Source of the DNA: Clostridiaceae bacterium | GTDB lineage: Bacteria > Bacillota > Clostridia > Tissierellales > Sporanaerobacteraceae | NCBI GenBank assembly: GCA_019391515.1 | Contig: JAHXQP010000024.1 | Span: 62,001 to 126,000, forward strand | Direction: 5' to 3' | DNA: 64,000 nt | Part shown: piece by piece, positions 15,381 to 25,016 of the stretch | Position numbering within the stretch: the first letter of the stretch is position 1 | Layout: each line of letters starts with the position of its first letter | Notes under the pieces: model-generated | Databases searched by the model: none | What the model saw: only the letters and a program-made list of their open reading frames with translations | What the model was told of the DNA's origin: nothing | Program-made: the position numbers and the translations under genes

Positions 15381-17848
15381 TGCATTATTTCTTTTATATA
15401 TCTATTATACATTTGTGATATAGAAATATAAATTATAAATATATAACCTAAAATGAATGGATAATTTAAGTTTAATAGTATATCTATGGGACCAAATATT
15501 TTGGATGAGGTAGATGTTATATAGGATATGGCTATCACTATAAAAGGCATTGAAGAAATAAAATTAAATAATATTTTATTTCTTTCTTTTTGTAATACTT
15601 TTTCTAATAATTTTTCATTCATACCTATAGCTTTATATAGTAAAAATTCGTCTCGTCTTTTTAAAAACAGATTATAGAATGAGAAATAACAATTTGAAAA
15701 ACCTACTATTACAAAGAATATACTAAAGAATATAGCTAAGATATTTCCTATTATACTTCTTTTTTTAACCAACATTTCTTCATCTAGTTTAGATACTAGT
15801 CCATAGTCATTTTCTTTAAAGTATTCTAAAGATATATGATTAATATCATTTTGAACTTGTTTTATATTATCAGTTTTGACAGAAATATATTCGTATTGGT
15901 CTAAATCTGCTATTCTCAAAAAATTGCTAAAAAGCTTTACGTATTGAGATTTAGGCATATATGCATTTAGACTATCTTTTCTAATATTATAGTCAAATAA
16001 TGGAGTATCTATTTTATCCTCTACATCTAGAGTAAATTCATATCCTCTTGTATCGAGAATACTTCCATACTCTGAAAGAGATAGTTTATTTATATCGTCT
16101 TTTAAAAACTTCATACTTTTCATTTCAGATATTGGAATATTAAATTTATCACCCATAGTATTTAAAAGAACTACTTTGTTGCCTATATAGTCGTTTGGAT
16201 TTAAACCTTTTTTTAAGACTAATTCTTTAAATTTATCATCTTCTATACCAAAAATTTCTACTCTAATATTTTCTAGAGATATTATTTCTTCTTCTAAGTT
16301 ATTTAAACTTCCTGTATCTTTATATTCATTAGAAACTATATTATAATCAAAGTCTAAATATACATATTGTTTTCTAAAGTTGATTAGCTCATTTATATTT
16401 AAAGACTTAATACCTTTAATTAACTCTTTATTGATTGGTTTTAAAGTTGCATATTGACCTTGAATACCATAGGTTTCATATTTATTTACACGATTATATT
16501 TTTCATCTATAGAATAGTAAGTAATTACAGTCATAATAAATGCCATTAATAAAAATCCAATTTTAAGGGTTATACCTGTAAATTTAAAATTACGTTTACT
16601 ATTTTTGTAAAATTGCTTTGAAAGATCTTTCTCTATATTTCCAGTATATTTTAAATCATATTTTTTATAGTTTCTACTTTTAATATTTCCCTTCAATCCG
16701 TTTAATATGGAATTGTTTTTAAGTTTTTTAATCGGTTTTTTGGTACTTAAATATATGATTAGAAAACTTATAATATATACAAAAGCAACAAGCTTGAAAT
16801 CAAACTTTAAATTTAGATACATAGTATTAGAAAATATTTCTTTTGCATTTAAAAAGTATTGTTCAACTTTATTTATAATAAAAAAGAGTAATTTTACTAA
16901 CCCGAAAGATGAAAATATTCCTAATAATATTGGAATTTGCGATATATATATAGCTTTAAATTGTATTATTTTATTTATATCGTTATTTGTGGCTCCAATA
17001 GATTTAAGTTTCGAGTATTCTATAATAGATTTTGATTCTTGAACTAAAAATAAATTTACAATTATAGAATAGAAAAGGATTATTAATATTAGAAAGAGAA
17101 CAAATACCATAACTTGAAAAGTATGGTCTTTTAATAAATCATCTTCTGGATCAAATACAAAGGATCTATCTAAATATAGTAAATTATAATTATAAATAAT
17201 GCCTTTAGTATCTAAGTTTTCCATGAGCTCTTCACTTAAGTTATATGTTCTAAATATATTTTTATACCATATAAAAGGAGATAATTCTTCTTCACTTTGT
17301 AAAAGATTAGCTTGATTTACATTTAAAAATATATTATAAAACTCCTGATATTCATAAGTTGTGTCACAATATATACCTGATATATTATATATTTGATCAT
17401 CAAGTTCAATATTGTCTCCTAAACTTTTTCCTGTTTCTTTAGACATATCATTACTTATTATAACTTCTCCATCTTTAGGCAGAGTTCCTTTTTTTAACCA
17501 AGACCTAATGATAGATAATGCATTATCATCCATTTGAAAGAGTTTAGTTTTTTCTTTAGATCCAAAGCCTTGATTTAGTTCTTTTGTATTAAAAAAGCCA
17601 ATTTTCTTTATATGCCTATTTGAAACTAAATTATTAGCATCTTGATTTGAAATTCGATTTACAATTCTAAAATGGTATCCTCCTGTACTGTTAGCAATTA
17701 CATCTCTATAAGACTTGTAATATGAAGATATTCCAAAGACAAAGGTGGATAATATTAATACAGCTAAGAATATAGTAGTTATTGTTGAATTATAATTTTT
17801 CCTATTGGTTTTAATATCTCCTTTTACATATTCTTTTAAGATACTCAT
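15371..17848 (-). CDS. ABC transporter permease, FtsX/MacB type
   Basis: The 825-aa membrane protein has a hydrophobic segment at about 28-48, a large external domain, then repeated FtsX units: one after residue 240 (LFLILIILFYSIIVNLFLVQESKSIIEYSKLKSIGAT) and one near the C terminus (FSIFFVIVGFSNCYFSFYNLFLKRRDEFLLYKAIGM). The motif 'E(F/S).L.K(S/A)IG' marks mechanotransmission permeases that work with LolD-type ATPases. It overlaps the ATPase gene by 4 bp (ATGA). The neighbouring two-component system and D,D-carboxypeptidase point to envelope stress or antimicrobial peptide handling; the substrate is unknown. Confidence 0.88.
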   Translation of the reverse strand: MSILKEYVKGDIKTNRKNYNSTITTIFLAVLILSTFVFGISSYYKSYRDVIANSTGGYHFRIVNRISNQDANNLVSNRHIKKIGFFNTKELNQGFGSKEKTKLFQMDDNALSIIRSWLKKGTLPKDGEVIISNDMSKETGKSLGDNIELDDQIYNISGIYCDTTYEYQEFYNIFLNVNQANLLQSEEELSPFIWYKNIFRTYNLSEELMENLDTKGIIYNYNLLYLDRSFVFDPEDDLLKDHTFQVMVFVLFLILIILFYSIIVNLFLVQESKSIIEYSKLKSIGATNNDINKIIQFKAIYISQIPILLGIFSSFGLVKLLFFIINKVEQYFLNAKEIFSNTMYLNLKFDFKLVAFVYIISFLIIYLSTKKPIKKLKNNSILNGLKGNIKSRNYKKYDLKYTGNIEKDLSKQFYKNSKRNFKFTGITLKIGFLLMAFIMTVITYYSIDEKYNRVNKYETYGIQGQYATLKPINKELIKGIKSLNINELINFRKQYVYLDFDYNIVSNEYKDTGSLNNLEEEIISLENIRVEIFGIEDDKFKELVLKKGLNPNDYIGNKVVLLNTMGDKFNIPISEMKSMKFLKDDINKLSLSEYGSILDTRGYEFTLDVEDKIDTPLFDYNIRKDSLNAYMPKSQYVKLFSNFLRIADLDQYEYISVKTDNIKQVQNDINHISLEYFKENDYGLVSKLDEEMLVKKRSIIGNILAIFFSIFFVIVGFSNCYFSFYNLFLKRRDEFLLYKAIGMNEKLLEKVLQKERNKILFNFISSMPFIVIAISYITSTSSKIFGPIDILLNLNYPFILGYIFIIYISISQMYNRYIKEIMQTN

Positions 17849-18525
17849 CTTATCACCTCATCATTTATAATAAGGCCATCTTCCATTCTAATTATTCGAT
17901 CGGCAGATAAAGCGACCTCATCATCATGAGTTACAATTATCATTGTTTGATTATATTTTAAATTTGATAGTCTAAAAAGTTCTATTATATCTCTAGCATT
18001 TTTCTTATCTAGATTTCCTGTTGGTTCATCAGCTAAAATTATACTTGGTTTATATATTAAACTCCTAGCTATAGCAACTCTCTGTTGTTGACCTCCTGAC
18101 AGTTTGTCGGGAAAAGCTTTTAATCTATTATCTATACCTAAACTAGTTACTAATTCTTTAAAGTATTCCATATCTACTTTCTTGTTATCCATTAAAACTG
18201 GCAATTTTATATTGTTTTCAACAGAAAGATTAGGTATTAGATTAAAAAACTGATAGATAATTCCTAGCTGCCTTCTTCTGTATAGAGCTAGACTGTTTTC
18301 ATCTAATTTTGATATGTTGCTATCCTCAACTATTATATCGCCTTCTATAACTTTATCTATACCTGATATTAAGTTTAAAAGAGTAGATTTACCACAACCA
18401 CTTGCCCCCATTATAGCAACCATCTGACCTCTTTCTATAGATAGATTAATACCCTTTAAGGCTTCAACCGCTGTTTCTCCTTCACCATAGATCTTTTTTA
18501 AATTTTTAATTTTTAATATTTCCAT
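17845..18525 (-). CDS. ABC transporter ATP-binding protein, LolD/MacB type
   Basis: This 226-aa ATPase has Walker A GASGCGKST (residues 40-48), signature LSGGQQQRVAIARSL, Walker B IILADEPTGNLD and the switch His in IVTHDDEVA. The family pairs with FtsX-type permeases, and the permease follows with a 4-bp overlap. An AGGAGG ribosome site precedes the ATG. It has its own box and probable promoter upstream, separated from the carboxypeptidase gene by a terminator. Confidence 0.93.
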   Translation of the reverse strand: MEILKIKNLKKIYGEGETAVEALKGINLSIERGQMVAIMGASGCGKSTLLNLISGIDKVIEGDIIVEDSNISKLDENSLALYRRRQLGIIYQFFNLIPNLSVENNIKLPVLMDNKKVDMEYFKELVTSLGIDNRLKAFPDKLSGGQQQRVAIARSLIYKPSIILADEPTGNLDKKNARDIIELFRLSNLKYNQTMIIVTHDDEVALSADRIIRMEDGLIINDEVIR

Positions 18526-18560
18526 TTTCTTACCTCCTATAGATTAAATATATAATATCT

Positions 18561-18580
18561 AAATGACATCTAAGTGACAT
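18561..18580. promoter_or_regulatory. Response-regulator box before the ABC transporter genes
   Basis: AAATGACATCTAAGTGACAT (18561-18580) matches a sequence at 19613-19632 before the carboxypeptidase gene in 19 of 20 positions. It contains two direct TGACAT units 11 bp apart, the spacing expected for an OmpR-family regulator such as the one encoded at 20670-21323. It lies 36 bp before the ATPase gene. Confidence 0.65.
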
Positions 18581-18593
18581 TTGTTTGAAAGAA

Positions 18594-18634
18594 AAAATAC
18601 ATTTATTTTGTATAATACAAAACAAATGTATTTT
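18594..18634 (-). terminator. Terminator after the D,D-carboxypeptidase gene
   Basis: An 11-bp stem (18594-18604 with 18624-18634) with extra inner pairing (TTTTGTA/TACAAAA) is followed on the minus strand by a T run. It lies just after the carboxypeptidase stop codon. Confidence 0.75.
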
Positions 18635-18637
18635 AGA

Positions 18638-19576
18638 TTAATAATTTTCTAGTTCTTTGTATAGTTTAAAAGAATCTAATAAGTTATATTGAGGAGTTGT
18701 TGGATCTCCATCAGCTCCTGCAGTAACAATAATATATTCATCATTATTCACCATGCCAAAACTGACCAAGCATAGTCCAGCGGCTTCAGTATATCCTGTT
18801 TTACCTCCTTGTATATAATCCCTATTTATATCTAGTGAATTTCTTTTTTGGAAAAGTCTATTGTAAACTGTGTGTTTAGTAAATATTCCTTTTATTCCAC
18901 GAGCAGTATATTCTTTAGTTGTTATTATTTTTTTAAATTGATTATTTCTTAGTGCATAATCAAATAATAAGGCTATGTCCTTAGGTGTACTATAGTTTTC
19001 ACTATCAGTAATTCCTGTAGAGTTTGAAAAATGAGTATTTACCATACCTATTTCCATTGCCTTTTCATTCATTAATTTTGTAAAATTATCTTCAGTTCCG
19101 GAAATTTCTTTTGCAAGTGCTATACTAGATTCTCCTCCAGATTCCAATAAAACTCCATATAAAAGGTCAATAATTTTGGGTTTATCGCCTTCTTCAAACC
19201 CTGAAACACTTAATCCATTTGTATTACAATAACTTATTATATCACCTGTTATTGTAACTCTTTTGTTTAAGTTTTTAATGTTTTCTAGGCCTATTATTGC
19301 GGTCATAACTTTGGTCATAGAAGCTGGATAAATTTTATTTTCAGGATTTTTACCCATAATAATTTTGCCTGTGTTTTTGTTTATAACAGCTGCATTTTTA
19401 GATTTTATATTTTCATAGGAGATATAATCATCATCTAAAGTATAATTAGGATTATTTTTTAAAATTTCCGTATTAGAAAATATTCTTGATAAAAATGGAC
19501 TGAATTTAAATATTAATAATAGTAATGTAAAAATTAAAATAATTTTTGGGAATTTATTTTGTCTTTTTGTCTTCAT
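18638..19576 (-). CDS. Serine-type D-Ala-D-Ala carboxypeptidase (S11 family)
   Basis: The start is set at ATG 19576 (312 aa), 6 bp after AGAGGTG. A membrane segment at about residues 11-25 anchors or exports it. S11 motifs: SMTK at 86-89 (nucleophile Ser and general base Lys) and KTG at 259-261. At the SxN position the protein has SGG (146-148), with Gly replacing the usual Asn. The enzyme would trim the terminal D-Ala of peptidoglycan stem peptides. It lies between its likely two-component regulators and an ABC transporter. From memory, C. difficile has a comparable carboxypeptidase/two-component cluster (dacJRS). Confidence 0.88.
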   Translation of the reverse strand: MKTKRQNKFPKIILIFTLLLLIFKFSPFLSRIFSNTEILKNNPNYTLDDDYISYENIKSKNAAVINKNTGKIIMGKNPENKIYPASMTKVMTAIIGLENIKNLNKRVTITGDIISYCNTNGLSVSGFEEGDKPKIIDLLYGVLLESGGESSIALAKEISGTEDNFTKLMNEKAMEIGMVNTHFSNSTGITDSENYSTPKDIALLFDYALRNNQFKKIITTKEYTARGIKGIFTKHTVYNRLFQKRNSLDINRDYIQGGKTGYTEAAGLCLVSFGMVNNDEYIIVTAGADGDPTTPQYNLLDSFKLYKELENY

Positions 19577-19612
19577 ATTAAACACCTCTTTATATTATAG
19601 GCTATAATATGA

Positions 19613-19632
19613 AAATGACATCTAGGTGACAT
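19613..19632. promoter_or_regulatory. Response-regulator box before the carboxypeptidase gene
   Basis: AAATGACATCTAGGTGACAT differs at one base from the box at 18561-18580. On the minus strand a TATAAT (19599-19594) lies 16 bp past the second repeat, so the box occupies the -35 position, as expected for an OmpR-type activator. It overlaps the 3' end of the histidine kinase gene. Confidence 0.65.
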
Positions 19633-20668
19633 TATAAAATTTAATTTGAAATGTAAGTCCATTGTCATTATAAGCTAGTATTTCGCCACTATGATTTTCT
19701 ATTATTGATTTTGAAAGGTTTAGACCTATTCCGTAACCGGGTATAGATGTATTCCCTCTATAAAATCTATCAAAAATTCTATTTATAATTTCTTCATCTA
19801 CTCCACTTCCATTATCTTTTATCTTTATCTCTTTATATATAGGATTTGAAATAAACTCTATTTCAACGTTATTGAAAGTGTGTTCTAAAGAATTTTTTAT
19901 AATATTTAAAAATGCTTCATAAATCCAAACTTCATCTCCTAAAACTAAAAAATCTTGTCCTATATACTCTACCTTAATATTTCTATCTCTATTTAAGCTA
20001 TTTAGTATATCTTTTATTATTTCTTTTATGGAAAGCTCTTTGTATTTATACTCTATAGTATTTGAATTTACTTTAGAGAGCTTTAAAAGAACTTCTGTAA
20101 AAGTTTCAAGTCTATCTAGTTCTAGATTTAACTTTTCTAAATAATCCTTCATATTTTTAGGATCTGTTTCAATTAATTCTGCCATAAAACCTATGGAGGT
20201 AATAGGTGTTTTAAGTTGATGTGCTATATTTGAAAGGTCTTTTTTTAAGTTTAATTTCTGACTTTTAGATTCATCTTCTAGAGACTTTAAATTGACTACA
20301 ATTTTATATATTTCATCTCTTAAAGTACTATATTCATCATCACCTTTTATTTCTATAGAGTAGTTTCCCTTAGTTATCTTTATTAAATCATCTTCTAATT
20401 TTTTAATTTTAGAATGAAGCTCTCTATCTTTTTTCTTAATAAGGAAAACATATAATATATATATTAGTGTGGTGATAATAAAAGCTAATAAAACACCATA
20501 TAACTTATGTGTAAATATACTATTATTGTAATATCCTAGAGATTTTAAAGTAATTTCACTATTAATATCCTTGAAATTTAAGATATTTGAAACTGTAATA
20601 TAAAAATATTTATCCATAGTCATTATTAAAAGTCCAATAATCAAAAATACTATTATAAAAAAAGTCAT
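19622..20668 (-). CDS. Sensor histidine kinase
   Basis: The 348-aa kinase has two membrane segments (about 3-18 and 57-77) with a short extracellular loop, a HAMP-like linker, the dimerisation helix with phospho-acceptor H150 in SNIAHQLKTPITSIG, and the ATPase domain with N box IIKNSLEHT, DNGSGVD and GYGIGLNLSKSI. The short sensor loop is like those of intramembrane-sensing or BceS/VanS-type kinases that detect envelope damage. It starts 1 bp after its cognate response regulator gene. Confidence 0.92.
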   Translation of the reverse strand: MTFFIIVFLIIGLLIMTMDKYFYITVSNILNFKDINSEITLKSLGYYNNSIFTHKLYGVLLAFIITTLIYILYVFLIKKKDRELHSKIKKLEDDLIKITKGNYSIEIKGDDEYSTLRDEIYKIVVNLKSLEDESKSQKLNLKKDLSNIAHQLKTPITSIGFMAELIETDPKNMKDYLEKLNLELDRLETFTEVLLKLSKVNSNTIEYKYKELSIKEIIKDILNSLNRDRNIKVEYIGQDFLVLGDEVWIYEAFLNIIKNSLEHTFNNVEIEFISNPIYKEIKIKDNGSGVDEEIINRIFDRFYRGNTSIPGYGIGLNLSKSIIENHSGEILAYNDNGLTFQIKFYNVT

Positions 20669-20669
20669 A

Positions 20670-21323
20670 TTAATCCCTCACAAATCTATATCCAATTCCT
20701 CTGACTGTTTCAATTACATAATCATAGCTTTCTAGTTTTTTTCTAAGCCTTTTAACTGTTGCAGAAAGAGTATTATCATCTACAAAGTCTCCTTTGTTAT
20801 CCCAAACTATTTCTAAGATTTTTTCCCGAGTAAGTGTATTTCCTCTATTTTTTAAAAGAAGTCTTAAAACTTCATATTCTTTTAAAGTTAAATTAATATT
20901 TTCTCCATCTATGAGACACCTATAATTTTTTTCATCTAAAACTAAACCTTTATAGTTTAATTTTTCATCTTTTCTATCTACTCTTCTTAAAATACTTTCT
21001 ATTTTAGCTTTTAGTATAGGAAGTTTGAAAGGTTTTGTTATATATCCATCTGAAACATTAAGTCCTTTTACTATATCTTCTTCAGAATTATTAACAGTTA
21101 GAAATAGTATTGGAGTAGATTCTATATTAAATATCTTTAAAAAATCAAAACCAGTTCCATCAGGTAAATTAACATCTAGTATAATTAGGTTAAAGTTATA
21201 GTCAAAAACTTTTTTAGCTTCTTCTAAAGATGGACTAACAATAACTTCATACCCATTATTAGTTAAATAGGTTTTTATTCCAAAAGCTAATGTTTCATCA
21301 TCTTCAAGTAGAAAAATTTTCAT
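20670..21323 (-). CDS. OmpR-family response regulator
   Basis: The 217-aa protein has a receiver domain (acidic pocket EDD near 7-9, phospho-acceptor D50 in LIILDVNLPDG, switch Thr in FLTV, Lys in TKPF) and a C-terminal winged helix ending VETVRGIGYRFVRD. It probably binds the TGACAT direct repeats upstream of the carboxypeptidase and ABC transporter genes. An AGGTGATT ribosome site precedes the ATG. It is the first gene of the module. Confidence 0.93.
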   Translation of the reverse strand: MKIFLLEDDETLAFGIKTYLTNNGYEVIVSPSLEEAKKVFDYNFNLIILDVNLPDGTGFDFLKIFNIESTPILFLTVNNSEEDIVKGLNVSDGYITKPFKLPILKAKIESILRRVDRKDEKLNYKGLVLDEKNYRCLIDGENINLTLKEYEVLRLLLKNRGNTLTREKILEIVWDNKGDFVDDNTLSATVKRLRKKLESYDYVIETVRGIGYRFVRD

Positions 21324-21715
21324 TTAATCACCTCAAAGGTATTATATATCATAGTGTGAATAATGGTATATAAAAAAAGTAACATAACTCTTAAGTTTTT
21401 ACACTAAAAATAAACTATAATAAAATCAACATATACAATAGTGTCATAACTTCGTATCAAAATAAAAGGTCATTTTACTATGAATTATGGATATATAAGG
21501 ATATCAAATTAAGGCCCAATTAGATAATAATAGTTTCTAACAAAAACAGAAAGAGTACGAAAGTAATATTAAAAGTTAAGTTAAGTTTTATAAATCATAA
21601 CCTCCCATAAAACAGATGGTTTGCTTTATCTTTCCATACATTATTTGTCTTCTATAATTGGGTGTAAAAACTATGTGATATTATTATATACAATATTTGT
21701 CAACATTAAATCCAT
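21324..21715. other. AT-rich intergenic region, no gene seen
   Basis: About 390 bp separate the response regulator start from the csoR terminator. A TATAAT-like element near 21340 on the minus strand could serve the regulator, but I find no convincing -35. No frame with a ribosome site, RNA or repeat was found. Confidence 0.5.
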
Positions 21716-21759
21716 ATATAAAATAAACTGTTGCCACATGGCATCAGTTTATTTTATAT
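21716..21759 (-). terminator. Terminator of the copper operon
   Basis: A 15-bp stem (21716-21730 with 21745-21759) extended by inner TGCCA/TGGCA pairs overlaps the csoR stop codon and ends in an AT-rich tract. Confidence 0.75.
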
Positions 21760-22021
21760 ATTTATCTATTATATTGATTATCTCGTTTATTTTTTCTTCT
21801 CCTTCATGCTCACCTTTCAATATAGCTTCGCTAACACAGTGTTTCAGATGTTGGTCCAATATATTTATATTAGCTTTTTTTAAAAGGGCTATTGCTGATA
21901 GTATTTGAGTTGATATATCTACACAATATCTATCATCTTCTATCATCCTCACAATACCATCTATTTGACCTCTTGCAGTCTTTAAAAGATTCATTGCCTT
22001 CCTTTTCTCATCATTCATCAT
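21749..22021 (-). CDS. csoR: CsoR copper-sensing repressor
   Basis: From ATG 22021, about 7 bp after GGTGAT, the protein is 90 aa. It has the CsoR four-helix pattern and the Cu(I) ligands: C33 in RYCVDI, and H58-x3-C62 in LDQHLKHCVSE. Without copper it would repress the operon; copper binding releases DNA. A G/C-rich palindrome upstream of copA fits its operator. It is the last gene of copA-copZ-csoR. The frame is also open to 22036 with no better ribosome site. Confidence 0.9.
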   Translation of the reverse strand: MMNDEKRKAMNLLKTARGQIDGIVRMIEDDRYCVDISTQILSAIALLKKANINILDQHLKHCVSEAILKGEHEGEEKINEIINIIDKYIK

Positions 22022-22041
22022 TTTCTTTATCACCATCTACA

Positions 22042-22254
22042 TTATTTTATTTCAATTATATCATATCCTGCTTCGCCTATGGCTTCTTTTATTTTATTAT
22101 CATCTAAATTATCCCCTTCTACAACTGCTTTTTTTCCTTCTAAATCTACAACTACAGATTTAACCCCATCTAATTCTTTCAATGCTTCTTCCACTGCCTT
22201 AACACAGTGACCACAAGACATACCTTCTATTAATATTGTTTTTTTCATGATCAT
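22042..22254 (-). CDS. copZ: Copper chaperone CopZ
   Basis: The 70-aa heavy-metal-associated domain has GMSCGHC (ligands C14 and C17) and the ferredoxin-like fold pattern (VKSVVVDLEGKKAVVEG, GYDI). It carries Cu(I) in the cytoplasm to CopA and possibly CsoR. ATGs at 22254 and 22248 are both near the AGGAGAG ribosome site. It lies 16 bp after copA. Confidence 0.9.
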   Translation of the reverse strand: MIMKKTILIEGMSCGHCVKAVEEALKELDGVKSVVVDLEGKKAVVEGDNLDDNKIKEAIGEAGYDIIEIK

Positions 22255-22270
22255 CTCTCCTTTTTTTATT

Positions 22271-24643
22271 TTATCCTTTAAAATTTTTAAGCCTTAAAGA
22301 GTTTGTTACAACTGATACTGAACTAAAAGCCATTGCTGCTCCTCCTATCATAGGATTTAAAAAGCCCATGGCTGCAATAGGGATTCCAGCTGTATTATAT
22401 GCAAAGGCCCAGAATAGATTTTGTTTAATAGTTCTCATAGTCCTTTTGCTCAATCTTATAGCCTTAGCTATATCCTTCAAATCTCCTCCCATAAGGGTTA
22501 TATCTGCTGCTTCCATAGCTACATCTGTTCCTGTACCTATTGCAAATCCTATATCTGCTGCAACTAATGCTGGTGCATCATTTATTCCATCCCCCACCAT
22601 ACCTACTTTCTTTCCTTTAGCTCTAATATCTTTAACTACTTCTGCCTTATGTTCTGGAAGTACCTCTGCCAATACATCTTTAATTCCAACTTCATTGGCA
22701 ATAGCTTTTGCAGTCCTCTCATTGTCTCCAGTTATCATATATATATCTATATCCATATTCTTTAACTGGTCTATAGCTTCTCTAGAGCTTTCCTTTACAC
22801 TATCTGCTACAGCTATTATACCTTTTATCTCCCCATCTATGGAAAGAAGCATAGCAGTTTTTCCTTCATCTTCTAATCGTATAAGTTCTTCTTTTGCTAT
22901 TTCCACTTCTATACTTGCATCCTTCATTAATTTTTTATTTCCTATATAGATATGCTTTCCATCTATTACTGAATGGATCCCTTTTCCTGGTATAGCTAAG
23001 AACATTTCAGGATCTATTAACTCCATATCTTTTTCTTTTGCCTTCATAACTATCGCTTGCCCTAATGGATGTTCCGATGTTTTTTCAGCTATTGCTCCTA
23101 ATCTCAGAATATTATCCTTATCTTCTCCAAAAGTTATTATATCTGTAACTTCAGGTTCTCCTTTAGTTATAGTTCCTGTTTTGTCAAATACTATAGTGTC
23201 TAGTTCATGGGTTTTCTCTAAATGCTCTCCGCCCTTGATTAAAATACCCATTTCTGCACCTTTTCCTGTTCCAACCATAATAGCCGTTGGAGTTGCTAAT
23301 CCTAATGCACAAGGACAAGCTATAACAAGTACGGCTACTGAGCTAATTAGCGCATGGGTAAAATCTCCTTTTACAAAATACCATATTAAAAAGGTTAGTA
23401 ATGCAATAACTAATACGGTAGGAACAAATACTCCTGATATTTTGTCTGCTAATCTTTGAACTGGGGCCTTTGAACCTTGAGCATCTTCTACTAATTTAAT
23501 GATTTGAGCCAATGCTGTATCTTTTCCTACCTTTTTTGCTTCAAATTTAAATGTACCAAATTTATTTATAGTTGCTCCAACTACTTCATCCCCAGCCTTC
23601 TTATCTACTGGAATACTTTCCCCTGTAATCATAGATTCATCAATAGATGAACTCCCCTCTACTATCACTCCATCTACTGGAATCCTTTCTCCTGGTCTAA
23701 CTACAATAATATTTCCTACTTCTACATCATCTATTGGAATATCTATTTCTTCACCATCTTTTATAATCCTTGCAGTCTTAGGTTGAAGACCCATTAGCTT
23801 TTTAATAGCTTCTGAAGTCTTTCCCTTAGCTACTGCTTCAAAGGTCTTTCCTAGAAGGATTAAAGTAATGATAACTGCCGAAGCTTCAAAATAGTATTCT
23901 TCTACTCCTGACAATAAATTATATAAACTAAAGAAATATGCCGCACTAGTTCCCATAGACACTAGCACATCCATATTGGCTCCTCCACCTCTTAATGAGT
24001 TAAAAGCACCTTTGTAGAATCTATACCCAATTATAAATTGTACTGGAGTTGCCAATGCTAATTGAAAATATCCATTATTAAGTATAGTGTATACTCCAGC
24101 CATATGGAAGAACATTGCTGAAAATAGTGGTATGCTCAATATAGTTGATATAATAAAAGAAGTTTTTAAAGACTTTATCTCTTTTTCTCTAGCTTCTTTT
24201 TCCCTATCTGCATCCCTTTCTTTTTCTATTTCTGCCTTGTATCCAGCCTTTTCTACAGCATTTACAAATTCTTTAGGATCTAATTCATCAGATATATAGC
24301 TTATAGTTCCTCTATTTAAAGTTAAGTTTACATTAGCTTCCACTACTCCATCTATTTTATTTAAAGCTTTTTCAACCCTTGCAGAACAAGCTGAACAGGT
24401 CATTCCTTCAATTAAAAGATTTACTTTATTCAACCTGACTTCATAGCCTGTTTTTTCAATAGTTTTTACTATATCTTCTAAGGAAATTTTTTCTTCATAG
24501 TACTCTATTGTGGCCTTTTCTGCTAACAAATTGACTACTGAAGATTCTATGCCTTCATGTTTTGAAAGTACCTTCTCTATTCTCTGTGCACATGCAGCAC
24601 AAGACATACCGAATATATTTAAAGTTATACTTTTTGTACCCAT
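22271..24643 (-). CDS. copA: Copper-exporting P1B-type ATPase
   Basis: The 790-aa pump has two N-terminal metal-binding domains (GMSCAAC with C15/C18 and GMTCSAC with C83/C86), eight predicted membrane segments, the transport motif CPC at 443-445, phosphorylation motif DKTGT with D487, TGES in the actuator domain, and [12 protein letters not shown]. These define a Cu(I) exporter. It is first in the operon, behind a promoter carrying a CsoR palindrome. Confidence 0.97.
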   Translation of the reverse strand: MGTKSITLNIFGMSCAACAQRIEKVLSKHEGIESSVVNLLAEKATIEYYEEKISLEDIVKTIEKTGYEVRLNKVNLLIEGMTCSACSARVEKALNKIDGVVEANVNLTLNRGTISYISDELDPKEFVNAVEKAGYKAEIEKERDADREKEAREKEIKSLKTSFIISTILSIPLFSAMFFHMAGVYTILNNGYFQLALATPVQFIIGYRFYKGAFNSLRGGGANMDVLVSMGTSAAYFFSLYNLLSGVEEYYFEASAVIITLILLGKTFEAVAKGKTSEAIKKLMGLQPKTARIIKDGEEIDIPIDDVEVGNIIVVRPGERIPVDGVIVEGSSSIDESMITGESIPVDKKAGDEVVGATINKFGTFKFEAKKVGKDTALAQIIKLVEDAQGSKAPVQRLADKISGVFVPTVLVIALLTFLIWYFVKGDFTHALISSVAVLVIACPCALGLATPTAIMVGTGKGAEMGILIKGGEHLEKTHELDTIVFDKTGTITKGEPEVTDIITFGEDKDNILRLGAIAEKTSEHPLGQAIVMKAKEKDMELIDPEMFLAIPGKGIHSVIDGKHIYIGNKKLMKDASIEVEIAKEELIRLEDEGKTAMLLSIDGEIKGIIAVADSVKESSREAIDQLKNMDIDIYMITGDNERTAKAIANEVGIKDVLAEVLPEHKAEVVKDIRAKGKKVGMVGDGINDAPALVAADIGFAIGTGTDVAMEAADITLMGGDLKDIAKAIRLSKRTMRTIKQNLFWAFAYNTAGIPIAAMGFLNPMIGGAAMAFSSVSVVTNSLRLKNFKG

Positions 24644-24659
24644 TTTTTCACTCCTTCCC

Positions 24660-24675
24660 TACCCCCATGGGGGGT
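24660..24675. promoter_or_regulatory. CsoR operator
   Basis: TACCCCCATGGGGGGT matches the CsoR-type operator pattern TACCCC-N-GGGGTA. It lies 16 bp before copA and just after the predicted transcription start. In such AT-rich DNA a G/C palindrome of this kind is striking. Confidence 0.88.
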
Positions 24676-24685
24676 GTCTGAATAT

Positions 24686-24714
24686 ATAATATCATTATCT
24701 TTTAAATTTGTAAA
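24686..24714 (-). promoter_or_regulatory. Promoter of the copper operon
   Basis: TTTACA (24714-24709), a 17-bp spacer and TATTAT (24691-24686) on the minus strand place the start about 4 bp before the CsoR operator. Confidence 0.65.
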
Positions 24715-24770
24715 GCCATTCTATAGTTTTTCTCAATTACATGTTTCTAATCAGTTATTGAATAGAAAAA

Positions 24771-24826
24771 TACCTACTATTTAAATATAGTAGGTAGGAA
24801 GGGGCTACTAAGGGGCGTCTTAGTAG
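24771..24826. other. Tandem hairpins with interchangeable arms
   Basis: Hairpin 1 pairs TACCTACTAT (24771-24780) with ATAGTAGGTA (24787-24796). Hairpin 2 pairs CTACTAAG (24805-24812) with CTTAGTAG (24819-24826). The TAGTAG arm of hairpin 1 can also pair with CTACTA of hairpin 2. Neither is followed by a T run. It lies between the divergent copper and iron operons, about 155 bp before the feo promoter. Function unknown. Confidence 0.45.
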
Positions 24827-24981
24827 TAAATATTGCTTATATGCATTAAGTTTTTAATTGAATTTATTATCTAATACTTATTATAGTACTATTTTGCATA
24901 AAAATAGTTACAGACTAGTTACATATCATTCCCCATTCAATATCTTTTTAAAAAAGTTTAAATATTTTTTAACAAAACCTA

Positions 24982-25010
24982 TTGATTTTAAATCCATTAT
25001 GTATTATCAT
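24982..25010 (+). promoter_or_regulatory. Promoter of the feo operon
   Basis: TTGATT (24982-24987), a 17-bp spacer and TATCAT (25005-25010) lie immediately upstream of the Fur box. Confidence 0.65.
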
Positions 25011-25016
25011 GTATTT

